22,283 bases of DNA from JANNRA01 sp031401035 (lineage in GTDB: Bacteria; Desulfobacterota; Binatia; HRBIN30; CADEER01): assembly GCA_031401035.1 (NCBI GenBank), contig JANNRA010000061.1, positions 1-22,283 on the forward strand. The letters run 5' to 3'. The notes under the pieces were generated by a model, which saw only the letters and a program-made list of their open reading frames with translations, ran no database searches and was not told where the DNA came from. Shown piece after piece: positions 15,484 through 22,283 of this stretch (positions are counted from its first letter, which is position 1; every line of letters starts with the position of its first letter). The position numbers and the translations under genes are program-made.

Positions 15484-15508
15484 AAGTGGTACCAACCGGC
15501 GGTATGGA
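15480..15508 (+). promoter_or_regulatory. Putative internal promoter of rpsA-ihfB
   Basis: TTGAAA (15480-15485, 5/6 match to TTGACA) and TATGGA (15503-15508, 3/6 to TATAAT) are 17 nt apart in the 59-nt cmk-rpsA gap. The predicted start site near 15515 leaves about 28 nt of leader with AGGGGGT ahead of ATG 15543. It would let rpsA be transcribed apart from the aromatic genes. Confidence 0.4.
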
Positions 15509-15542
15509 AACCGAATCTCGTTCTTCAGGGGGTATTTCCCAC

Positions 15543-17294
15543 ATGAGTCAGCAACCCAGAGTGGCCGCGCCCGACGGCGGTGGCGACGACTTCAGCAAGC
15601 TCTTTGAAGAGAGCCTGAAATCCGTCAAGCCGGGCGAAGTGGTCCGCGGCCGCGTGGTCGGCGTCGGCCGCGACATGGTCACCGTGGACATTGGCTACAA
15701 GTCCGAGGGTCAGATCCCCATCTGGGAGTTCACCACCCGTGACGGCGAGGTCACCGTCCAGGACGGCGACGAGATCGATGTCTTCTTCGATGCCGACGAA
15801 GGCGAGCACGGCGGCATCGTCCTGTCGCGCAGCAAGGCCGAGCAGGCCATCGTCTGGCGCGATCTCGAAGAAGCGTTCGAGAGCAACGGCGTCGTCGAGG
15901 GCGTCATCGTCGGCAAGGTCAAGGGCGGCCTCAAGGTCGATGTCGGCGTCCCGGCATTCCTGCCCGGTTCGCATGCCGACCTGCGGCCGGCGCGCAACCT
16001 CGACCGCTACATCGGCCAGCGCGGCCAGTTCGCGGTGCTCAAGTTCAACCGCGCGCGCGGCAACGTCGTCGTGTCGCGGCGCGCGGTGATGGAGAAGGAG
16101 CGTGCCGAACTCAAGGAAGAGACGCTCAAGGTGCTCGAAGAGGGCGTCATCCTCGAGGGCATCGTCAAGAACATCACCGATTACGGCGCCTTCGTCGATC
16201 TCGGCGGCATCGACGGGTTGCTGCATGTCACCGACATGTCGTGGGGCCGCGTCAACAAGCCGGCCGACGTCGTCAACGTCGGCGACCGCGCCCGCGTCGT
16301 CGTCTTGAAGTACGACCCCGAGCGCGGCCGCGTGTCGCTCGGCATGAAGCAGATCATGCCCGACCCGTGGGCGAGCGTCGCCGACCGCTACCCGATCGGG
16401 GCGCGCGTGCACGGCAAGACGGTCAGCCTCGCCGACTACGGTGCCTTCGTCGAGATCGAGCCCGGCATCGAGGGTCTGGTGCACGTCTCAGAGATGTCCT
16501 GGACCAAGCGCGTGACGCATCCGTCGAAGGTGCTCGAGGTCGGCCAGGAGGTCGATGTCCTGGTGCTCGATGTCGACATCGCCAACCGCCGCATCTCACT
16601 GGGCCTGAAGCAGGCCGAGCCGAACCCCTGGGAGATGGTGCGCATCAACCACCCGATCGGCAGCCGCATCACCGGCGCGGTCAAGAACATCACCGACTTC
16701 GGCGTCTTCATCGGCGTCGAGGAAGGCATCGACGGGTTGGTGCACATCTCCGACCTGCACTGGACCAAGAAGGTTCGCCATCCGTCGGATCTGTTCCAGA
16801 AGGGCGACGAGGTCGAGGCGATCGTGCTCGGCATCGACGTCGACAACGAGCGCATCTCGCTCGGCGTCAAGCAGTTGAGCGAGGATCCGTGGTCGACCAT
16901 GCACCAGCGCTACCCGGTGGGCACGCGGGTGCACGGCAAGGTGACCAGCGTCACCGACTTCGGCGTGTTCATGGAGGTGGAGGAGGGCATCGAGGGCCTC
17001 ATCCACGTCTCGCAGCTGAGCACCGACCGCGTCGACAAGCCGCAGGGCCTCTTCCAGCCCGGCCAGGAACTCGAGGCCGAAGTGACGGCCGTCGAGACGC
17101 GCGACCGCAAGATCGGCCTCAGCATCAAGGCGCTGCGCAAGTCCGAGGAGCGCGAAGAGATCGAGACCTACCTGCAGAAGGAGCGCGACGGCGGCCGCTT
17201 CTCGTTCGAGGACATCCTCGGCTCCGATCTGCGCCTCGACCGCGAGGAGCAGGGCGGGGTGAAGCCGAGCGGAGAGAACGGCGACCCGAAGTGA
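15543..17294 (+). CDS. rpsA: 30S ribosomal protein S1
   Basis: 583 residues with six S1 (OB-fold) RNA-binding repeats, starting at about residues 32, 117, 201, 286, 373 and 459. Repeats 3-6 carry the strong ...DYGAFVD/DFGVFIG-type motif with GxxGLxHxS. The first two, lacking it, are the ribosome-binding type. S1 recruits mRNA to the 30S subunit. ATG 15543 (MSQQPRVAAP) follows AGGGGGT at 15527-15533; ATG 15504 and TTG 15480 are in frame but lie within a likely promoter. The C-terminal 50 residues are charged and probably flexible. ihfB follows 11 nt later, as in E. coli. Confidence 0.96.
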   Translation: MSQQPRVAAPDGGGDDFSKLFEESLKSVKPGEVVRGRVVGVGRDMVTVDIGYKSEGQIPIWEFTTRDGEVTVQDGDEIDVFFDADEGEHGGIVLSRSKAEQAIVWRDLEEAFESNGVVEGVIVGKVKGGLKVDVGVPAFLPGSHADLRPARNLDRYIGQRGQFAVLKFNRARGNVVVSRRAVMEKERAELKEETLKVLEEGVILEGIVKNITDYGAFVDLGGIDGLLHVTDMSWGRVNKPADVVNVGDRARVVVLKYDPERGRVSLGMKQIMPDPWASVADRYPIGARVHGKTVSLADYGAFVEIEPGIEGLVHVSEMSWTKRVTHPSKVLEVGQEVDVLVLDVDIANRRISLGLKQAEPNPWEMVRINHPIGSRITGAVKNITDFGVFIGVEEGIDGLVHISDLHWTKKVRHPSDLFQKGDEVEAIVLGIDVDNERISLGVKQLSEDPWSTMHQRYPVGTRVHGKVTSVTDFGVFMEVEEGIEGLIHVSQLSTDRVDKPQGLFQPGQELEAEVTAVETRDRKIGLSIKALRKSEEREEIETYLQKERDGGRFSFEDILGSDLRLDREEQGGVKPSGENGDPK

Positions 17295-17305
17295 GGCGCT
17301 GAGCG

Positions 17306-17620
17306 GTGACCAAGCGCGGGCTGATCGACCAACTCGTGGGGCTCTACCCGCGCTTTTCACGGCGCGATGCCGAGGTGATGGTCAACACCGTCTTCGAGAG
17401 CCTCGCCGAGGCCCTGCGTCGCGGTGAGCGCATCGAGATCCGCGGCTTCGGCAGTTTCGTCGTCAAGCATCGCGAGGCCCGCGACGGCCGCAACCCGCGC
17501 ACCGGCAAGCGGGTGGCCGTCGCCGCCAAGCGGGTGCCGTTCTTCAAGGTCGGCAAGGAACTGCGGCTGCGCGTCGACGGCGACGAGGTGGGCGCGGCCG
17601 AGGCGGCGGCGCAGTCCTGA
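17306..17620 (+). CDS. ihfB: Integration host factor beta subunit / HU-family nucleoid protein
   Basis: 104 residues. Begins MTKRGLIDQLVGLYP like IhfB, with GERIEIRGFGSFVVKHREAR, the DNA-intercalating proline at 64 inside GRNPRTGKRV, and VPFFKVGKELRLRV. IHF bends DNA at specific sites. The rpsA-ihfB order supports the beta-subunit call; an HU-like homodimer cannot be excluded as no ihfA is in the window. The tail DGDEVGAAEAAAQS is longer than the E. coli protein. GTG start with a nearby GAGG; 11 nt after rpsA. Confidence 0.93.
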   Translation: MTKRGLIDQLVGLYPRFSRRDAEVMVNTVFESLAEALRRGERIEIRGFGSFVVKHREARDGRNPRTGKRVAVAAKRVPFFKVGKELRLRVDGDEVGAAEAAAQS

Positions 17621-17624
17621 GCGG

Positions 17625-18119
17625 GTGAGCACCTCTCCCCTCTGGGCCCCGTGGCGCATGGCCTACATCGGGGCGCCGAAGGAGCCGGGCTGTCTGTTTT
17701 GCAGCCTGCCGTCGGCGGCGGACCGCACGGCGGCGCTGGTGCTGGCGGTGACGCCGCACGCGGCGGTGCTGCTCAACCGCTATCCCTACGGCAACGGCCA
17801 CCTGCTGGTGGCGCCGCGCCTGCACACCGCCGACCTGTCGGCGCTACCGGACGCGGCGCACGCGGCGCTGAGCGAGACGCTGCGGCGCTCGGTCGCCATC
17901 CTGCAGGGCTTTTTTCGGCCGGACGGAATGAACGTCGGCATGAACCTCGGCGCCGCCGCCGGCGCCGGCATCGCCGACCACCTGCACTGGCACCTGGTGC
18001 CGCGCTGGGTCGGCGACACCAACTTCATGCCGGTCATCGGTGAGGTGCACTGCATCCCCGAGCACCTCGAGGCGCTGTGGGCGCGCCTCGCGCCAGCCTT
18101 CGCCGGGCTCGACGCCTGA
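17625..18119 (+). CDS. HIT-domain nucleotide hydrolase/phosphorylase
   Basis: 164 residues. The histidine triad HLHWH is at 119-123 in ADHLHWHLVPRWVGDTNFMPV, typical of the Ap4A phosphorylase-like HIT branch. LWAPWRMAYI and a CLFC pair come near the N-terminus, and LLNRYPYGNGHLLVAP in the middle. Such enzymes cleave dinucleoside polyphosphates or nucleoside phosphoramidates; the substrate here is unknown. GTG 17625 is chosen because the family starts just before LWAPWR; it lies 4 nt after ihfB with no clear ribosome-binding site, so translation is probably coupled. It ends 6 nt from the convergent corA stop. Confidence 0.92.
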   Translation: MSTSPLWAPWRMAYIGAPKEPGCLFCSLPSAADRTAALVLAVTPHAAVLLNRYPYGNGHLLVAPRLHTADLSALPDAAHAALSETLRRSVAILQGFFRPDGMNVGMNLGAAAGAGIADHLHWHLVPRWVGDTNFMPVIGEVHCIPEHLEALWARLAPAFAGLDA

Positions 18120-18125
18120 GCGCGG

Positions 18126-19097
18126 TCAGAGCCAGCCGGCGCGTTTGAAGCGCCAGTAGAGCAGGCCGCAGGCGCCGAACATGGCGCCGACGGCGGCGAA
18201 GTAGCCGTAGTGCCAGCGCAGCTCGGGCATGAAGTCGAAATTCATGCCGTAGATGCCGGCGATCATCGTCGGCACGGCGATCATCGCCGCCCAGGCGGCG
18301 AGTTGCTTGGTGACTTCGTTCTGCGCCATCGCATTCAACGAGAGCTTGGCCTCGAAGGCGCCGGTGACGAGCTCGCGCAGGGTGTCGATGGTTTCGTTGA
18401 TGCGGATGGCGTGGTCGTACACATCGCGGAAGTAGGGGCGGGTGTCCTCGGGAATGGTCGGCAGGTCGATGCGAGTGAGGCGATTGCAGATGTCGACCAG
18501 GGGCGAGACGGCGCGCTTCAACATCAGCAGATCGCGTTTGAGGCCGTAAATCGTCTCGATGACGTCGCGGTCGGCCTCGCCGCTGAAGATCTGCTCCTCC
18601 AGTCCGGTCAGGCACTCCTCGAGTTCGGTGACCAGGGGGAAGTACTGGTCGACGACGAAGTCCATGATCGCGTACAGCACGTAGCCCGGTCCCTTGCGCA
18701 GCAGCCGCGGCGACGATTCGCAGTGGCCGCGCACCTCGGCATAGGACTGCGTCTCGCCGTGACGCACCGACAGCGCGTAGCGTGGACCGATGAAGAGGTG
18801 CGTCTCACCGAGCTCGACGTGGTCGGTCGCCCAGCGCGCCGGGCGCAGCACGATGAAGAGGCTGTCGCCGTACTCTTCGAGCTTGGGCCGTTGATGGGCG
18901 CGCAGGGCATCCTCGACCGCCAGGTCGTGCAGACCGAACTCCGTCTGCAGGGTGCGCAGCAGCGCCTCGTCGGGTTCGTGTACGCCGACCCAGACGAACT
19001 GCTCCGGGCGCTTCAGGACCTCGCTGATGTCCTCGACCGGGAGGGAGCCGAGGCTGGCGCCGTCGGCGTAGGCGACGCAGTTGACGACTTCCGACAT
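18126..19097 (-). CDS. corA: CorA family magnesium/divalent metal transporter
   Basis: 323 residues. A long soluble N-terminal domain (HDLAVEDALRAHQRPKLEEYGD and a helical stalk) is followed by two membrane segments at the C-terminus. The first ends in the channel-filter motif GMN at 284-286 (AGIYGMNFDFMPEL); the second is FAAVGAMFGACGLLYW, then the basic end RFKRAGWL. CorA is a pentameric inner-membrane channel for Mg2+, sometimes Co2+ or Ni2+. The ATG at 19097 gives the usual length; an upstream in-frame ATG at 19133 would place the start inside the proposed promoter. No Shine-Dalgarno is present and a -10-like hexamer sits 7 nt upstream. Confidence 0.95.
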   Translation of the reverse strand: MSEVVNCVAYADGASLGSLPVEDISEVLKRPEQFVWVGVHEPDEALLRTLQTEFGLHDLAVEDALRAHQRPKLEEYGDSLFIVLRPARWATDHVELGETHLFIGPRYALSVRHGETQSYAEVRGHCESSPRLLRKGPGYVLYAIMDFVVDQYFPLVTELEECLTGLEEQIFSGEADRDVIETIYGLKRDLLMLKRAVSPLVDICNRLTRIDLPTIPEDTRPYFRDVYDHAIRINETIDTLRELVTGAFEAKLSLNAMAQNEVTKQLAAWAAMIAVPTMIAGIYGMNFDFMPELRWHYGYFAAVGAMFGACGLLYWRFKRAGWL

Positions 19098-19104
19098 GCC
19101 CGGC

Positions 19105-19133
19105 CGTTTACGGCAGGGCCGCGATCGCCGCAA
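19105..19133 (-). promoter_or_regulatory. Putative leaderless promoter of corA
   Basis: On the minus strand TTGCGG (19133-19128) and TAAACG (19110-19105) are 17 nt apart, and ATG 19097 begins 7 nt after the -10. No purine-rich site precedes the ATG. Both hexamers match consensus at 3/6. It is divergent from the promoter of the AAA+ gene. Confidence 0.35.
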
Positions 19134-19149
19134 CCGGCGCGGGTGGCGG

Positions 19150-19178
19150 TTGCCCGTCTGCCGGCCCCAGCCTATAGT
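19150..19178 (+). promoter_or_regulatory. Putative leaderless promoter of the AAA+/VWA operon
   Basis: TTGCCC (19150-19155, 4/6) and TATAGT (19173-19178, 5/6) are 17 nt apart. ATG 19187 begins 8 nt after the -10, so the transcript should start at or within two bases of the start codon. The intervening CCTCCGCC contains no Shine-Dalgarno. This is the best-matching promoter in the window. Confidence 0.55.
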
Positions 19179-19186
19179 CCTCCGCC

Positions 19187-20611
19187 ATGGCGGATGACGC
19201 GAGCAGCCCGGCGGGTGCGCGGCCGCGCACCCTCGGGGCGTTGCGCGCCGCCGGGATCGCGACGCGTCCGGTGCGCGAGGAGATGCGCCAGAACATGCTG
19301 GGGCGCCTGGCGCGCCGCGCGCCGCTGCTGCCGGGTATCATCGGCTTCGAGGACACCGTGGTGCCGGAAATCGAGAATGCGCTGCTCGCCGGCCATCACA
19401 TGGTCTTCCTCGGCGAGCGCGGGCAGGCAAAGTCGCGCATCATTCGCGCCCTGGTCGGCCTGCTCGACGAGACCATTCCGGCGGTCGAGGGTTGCCCGTT
19501 GCACGACGACCCGTTCCACCCGGTCTGCAAGGCCTGCCGGACGCGCCTGGCCGCCGAGGGGGATGCGACGCCGATCGCCTGGATCGAGCGCCAGGCGCGC
19601 TATGGTGAGAAGCTCGCCACGCCGGACACCTCGATCGCCGACCTGATCGGCGAGGTCGATCCGATCAAGGTCGCCGAGGGGCGCTATCTCGCCGACGAGG
19701 ACACCATCCACTACGGGTTGGTGCCGCGCTCGCACCGCGGCCTGTTCGCCATCAACGAGCTGCCCGACCTGACCGAGAAGGTCCAGGTCGGCCTGTTCAA
19801 CCTGATGGAGGAGAAGGACGTCCAGATCAAAGGGTACCGCATCCGCCTGCCGCTCGACGTGGTCATCGTCGCCAGCGCCAATCCGGAGGACTATACCTCG
19901 CGCGGACGCATCATCACGCCGCTCAAGGACCGCTTCGACGTCCAGATCCGCACCCACTACCCGCGCCTGCGGGCCGACGAGATCGCGATCATGGAGCAGG
20001 AGTTGCCGGTACTCGACCGCGGCGGACGCGCCGTGCACGTGCCGGACTTCGTCAAGGACATCATCGCGCAGATCACCTTCGAGGCGCGCGCCTGCGCCGA
20101 AATCAACCAGGCCTCCGGCGTCAGCGTCCGCGTGTCGATCAACAACTACGAGAGCGTGCTGAGCAACGCCGAGAAGCGCGCCGTGCGCACCGGCGAGACG
20201 GAGGTCGTGCCGCGCCTGAGCGATCTGCACGCCCTGTACGCGTCCACAGCCGGCAAGATCGAGATCGAGTACGCCGCCGAGGAGCGGCGCGAATCGGACA
20301 TCATCGAGCGCCTCGTCAACCGCGCCGTCCTGGCGGTGTTCGACGAACGCCTCGGGCTCGAGGCGCTGGCGCCCATCGTCGCCCACTTCGAGGCCGGCTG
20401 GGGGGTCGAGGTGAGCGACGCCATGCCGGCACAGGACTATCTCGAGGGCGTCGAGCAGATTCCCGGGCTGCGCGACGCCGTGCGCCTGCTCGGTCCCGTC
20501 GAGAGCCCGGGCTTCATCGCCGCCGCCAGCGAACTGGTGCTCGAGGGGCTGCATCTGCACCAGAAGCTCAATCGCGACAGCGACGGAGCCCGCTGGAGCT
20601 ATCGCGCCTAG
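19187..20611 (+). CDS. MoxR/Mg-chelatase-like AAA+ ATPase
   Basis: 474 residues. Walker A is GERGQAKS at 76-83, the GxxGxAKS form seen in MoxR/RavA-type ATPases. The Walker B position is GLFAINELPDL with N190-E191 instead of Asp-Glu; I recall FAINELPDL as usual in this Mg-chelatase-like family. Then SANPEDYTSRGRIITPLKDRF (sensor 1 and arginine-finger region). Between Walker A and B lies an insertion with C103, H106, H111, C114 and C117, a possible metal site. Such ATPases usually form hexamers that remodel or activate a client with a VWA partner, encoded here one base downstream. It is not a bacteriochlorophyll gene by context. Client and function are unknown. Confidence 0.88.
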   Translation: MADDASSPAGARPRTLGALRAAGIATRPVREEMRQNMLGRLARRAPLLPGIIGFEDTVVPEIENALLAGHHMVFLGERGQAKSRIIRALVGLLDETIPAVEGCPLHDDPFHPVCKACRTRLAAEGDATPIAWIERQARYGEKLATPDTSIADLIGEVDPIKVAEGRYLADEDTIHYGLVPRSHRGLFAINELPDLTEKVQVGLFNLMEEKDVQIKGYRIRLPLDVVIVASANPEDYTSRGRIITPLKDRFDVQIRTHYPRLRADEIAIMEQELPVLDRGGRAVHVPDFVKDIIAQITFEARACAEINQASGVSVRVSINNYESVLSNAEKRAVRTGETEVVPRLSDLHALYASTAGKIEIEYAAEERRESDIIERLVNRAVLAVFDERLGLEALAPIVAHFEAGWGVEVSDAMPAQDYLEGVEQIPGLRDAVRLLGPVESPGFIAAASELVLEGLHLHQKLNRDSDGARWSYRA

Positions 20612-20612
20612 C

Positions 20613-22199
20613 ATGCACCGCCTGCGCTTCACGGAGTGGGACGGAAGCCAGCGCGTCCGCCTGACCCCGGGGCGGGTGTTCGAGAAGCTGGCGGAGTACC
20701 TGTCGTATACCGACGACGTGCAGCAGGCGTGGGAGTGGTTACTGCGCCACGGCCTCGACCTCGATGGTCTGCGCGTCATGGGTCTCGACGACTTCCTGGA
20801 GCAGCTGCGCGAGGCCACGCGCGCCCGCCAGCGGCAGGTGAACGTCGACCACGCCCTCGACCCGTTGGGCGAGCGGCTCGAGGAGCTGCTCGATCTCGAG
20901 CGCGCCGCGCTGGCGTCGCGCGACGACGCCGCGGCGCAGGCCCAGCGCGCGCAGCTCGAGAGCCTGCCGCGCCGCCTCTCGGACGCGATCGAACAGTTGC
21001 GCGACTATGCGTTCGCGGACGACGATGCCCGCGACGCCTACGCCGACCTGCGCGAGGAACTCGACAACCTGCGCGCCCTGGAGGACTTTCAGCGCCGCTT
21101 CGGCGAGCACTTCCAGGGGCCGACGGCGCTCGACTACGAGCAGGCGCTGGACCTCATGCGGGAGATGGCGCGCCTGAAGCAGCTCGAAGAGGACCTGCTC
21201 GCCGGTCGACTCGAGACGCTCAGCCTCGACGACCTGCGCGCCGCTCTCGGCGCGCAGACGGCGCAGGACTTCCACCAGTTGCGCCAGTTCCTCGTCCTCC
21301 TGTCCGATGCTGGCTACGTCGGCACGCGCGGCGGCCGGGTCACCCTCTCGCCGAAGGGGATGCGCAAGATCGGTCAGCTGGCGCTGCGCGACATCTACCA
21401 GGGCCTCCTGCGCGACCGTGCCGGCGGCCACCATGCCGAGCACCGCGGCCCCGCCGAGGTGCGGCCGGAAGAGACCCGGCCGTACCAGTTCGGCGATCCC
21501 CTCAACGTCGATGTCGTGCGCACCCTGCGCCACGCCCTGGCGCGTGAGCCGCGCGCCCCGCTGCGCCTGGCACCGAGCGACTTCGAAGTCTACGAGACCA
21601 CCCACAGCACCACCGCCTCGACCGTCCTGCTGCTCGACATGAGCTGGTCGATGAGTTGGGAGGGGCGCTTCGCGGCCGCCAAGAAAGTCGCCCTGGCGAT
21701 GGAGAGCCTGATCCGCTCCCGCTATCCGCGCGACTACTTCGCCGTCGTCGGTTTTTACACCCGCGCCACCGAGCTCAAGGTACGCGACCTGCCCGAGGCG
21801 AGCTGGAACATGGGCGATCCGTTCACCAACCTGCAGGACGGCCTGCGCCTGGCGAGTGATCTGCTGGCGCGTCATCCGAGCCCCAATCAGCAGGTCATCG
21901 TCATCACCGACGGCCAGCCGACGGCCTATTTCTCGCGCGGCCGCCTGTACTGCGAATGGCCGCTCTCCTTCGGCGGCATCAGTCTGCGCGCCGCCCAGGA
22001 GACCCTGAAAGAGGTCGAGCGCGTCACCCGCCGCGGCATCGTCATCAACACGTTCATGCTCGACGACAGCCCCAGCCTGCGCGCCTTCGTCGAGCGCATG
22101 ACGCGGATCAACAAGGGCCGCGCGCTCTACAGCCGGCCGGACCGGCTCGGCGAGTACCTGCTGGTCGACGACCTGGGCAAGAAGCGGAAGAAGGTCTGA
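20613..22199 (+). CDS. VWA-domain protein, partner of the AAA+ ATPase
   Basis: 528 residues. The N-terminal two thirds are Leu/Arg/Glu-rich, helical and partly coiled-coil-like, without signal peptide or membrane segment. The C-terminal von Willebrand A domain has a complete MIDAS: D342-M-S-W-S346, T405 in GDPFTNLQDG and D433 in ITDGQPT. A basic tail (GKKRKKV) ends the protein. MoxR/RavA-type ATPases typically pair with such cytosolic MIDAS proteins, as RavA does with ViaA, to assemble or metallate other complexes. The gene starts 1 nt after the ATPase stop and its TGA overlaps the next ATG, so the three are one operon. Closest characterised function unknown. Confidence 0.9.
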   Translation: MHRLRFTEWDGSQRVRLTPGRVFEKLAEYLSYTDDVQQAWEWLLRHGLDLDGLRVMGLDDFLEQLREATRARQRQVNVDHALDPLGERLEELLDLERAALASRDDAAAQAQRAQLESLPRRLSDAIEQLRDYAFADDDARDAYADLREELDNLRALEDFQRRFGEHFQGPTALDYEQALDLMREMARLKQLEEDLLAGRLETLSLDDLRAALGAQTAQDFHQLRQFLVLLSDAGYVGTRGGRVTLSPKGMRKIGQLALRDIYQGLLRDRAGGHHAEHRGPAEVRPEETRPYQFGDPLNVDVVRTLRHALAREPRAPLRLAPSDFEVYETTHSTTASTVLLLDMSWSMSWEGRFAAAKKVALAMESLIRSRYPRDYFAVVGFYTRATELKVRDLPEASWNMGDPFTNLQDGLRLASDLLARHPSPNQQVIVITDGQPTAYFSRGRLYCEWPLSFGGISLRAAQETLKEVERVTRRGIVINTFMLDDSPSLRAFVERMTRINKGRALYSRPDRLGEYLLVDDLGKKRKKV

Positions 22200-22283
22200 T
22201 GCGGCGGGGCAGGCTGCTGCTGGCGGTGGGCGTCGCTGCGCTGGCGCTGGCGCCGAGCAGCCGGGCGGATCTGCCGCCGCCCG
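22199..22283 (+). CDS. N-terminus of an exported protein (partial)
   Basis: Twenty-eight codons from ATG 22199, which overlaps the VWA gene's stop (TGATG). The start MRRGRLLLAVGVAALALAPSSRADLPPP has a short Arg-rich n-region, a hydrophobic core and a likely signal-peptidase site after SRA, so the product is probably secreted or periplasmic. The window ends before any domain. The coupling suggests co-expression with the AAA+/VWA pair. Confidence 0.65.
   Translation, partial: MRRGRLLLAVGVAALALAPSSRADLPPP

Noticed and set aside
15480..15542. Extended rpsA starting at TTG 15480 or ATG 15504
   Set aside because: Both fall on a likely -35/-10 pair; ATG 15543 has the better-placed AGGGGGT and is followed by the S1-like N-terminus.
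18210..19646. A 478-codon plus-strand open frame opposite corA
   Set aside because: It is the mirror of corA and of the first part of the AAA+ gene in another frame; corA has the GMN motif and both membrane segments.
19187..20611. Bacteriochlorophyll magnesium chelatase subunit BchI
   Set aside because: No other bch genes are present, the Walker B and Cys/His insert differ, and the partner is a cytosolic VWA protein of a different architecture from BchD.

Overview
The window is a very GC-rich (about 70% by eye), gene-dense bacterial chromosome segment with 20 intact protein genes, one small putative gene, and one partial gene at each edge. Heptose-based lipopolysaccharide genes indicate a Gram-negative cell. 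The gene order pheA-hisC-tyrA-aroA-cmk-rpsA-ihfB, a zinc-type L28, an endonuclease-type MutL and a bifunctional Rel fit a high-GC lineage of the former Deltaproteobacteria (Desulfobacterota, Myxococcota or Binatota-like). This placement is inference, because no marker was searched. I saw no rRNA, tRNA, transposase, CRISPR array or prophage.

Layout. (1) 1-3157, plus strand: end of a membrane protein, a GT9 heptosyltransferase-like gene, the heptose kinase rfaE1 and yicC, all overlapping. (2) 3265-5957, plus: an archaeal-type CMP kinase overlapping a bifunctional (p)ppGpp synthetase/hydrolase; in proteobacteria this position after yicC usually holds gmk-rpoZ-spoT. (3) 6056-7212, minus: ridA and rpmB sharing a TTGA overlap, and rfaE2, the heptose adenylyltransferase that many Gram-negatives fuse to rfaE1. 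(4) 7330-10349, plus: a 77-residue putative protein overlapping mutL, then miaA. (5) 10437-18119, plus: a compact run pheA-hisC-tyrA-aroA-cmk-rpsA-ihfB-HIT linking aromatic amino acid synthesis, CMP phosphorylation, ribosomal protein S1, a nucleoid protein and a nucleotide hydrolase. (6) 18126-19097, minus: corA. (7) 19187-22283, plus: a Mg-chelatase-like AAA+ ATPase, a VWA-domain partner, and the start of an exported protein.

Two signals go beyond ordinary annotation. First, three copies of an intergenic palindrome built from 8-nt units ending in CGGAG lie after yicC, between rel and ridA, and between mutL and miaA. They look like a dispersed repeat that may serve as a terminator. Second, genes that begin transcription units (rfaE2, the 77-aa gene, pheA, corA, the AAA+ gene and the archaeal-type CMP kinase) lack a Shine-Dalgarno sequence. 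Each has a -10-like hexamer ending only 6-9 nt before the start codon, in five cases with a -35-like hexamer 17 nt further up. That predicts leaderless mRNAs. Many genes inside operons instead carry GGAGG-type sites and overlapping ATGA/GTGA junctions.

The least understood locus is the AAA+/VWA pair at 19187-22199, with a Cys/His cluster inside the ATPase domain and an exported-protein gene coupled to it.
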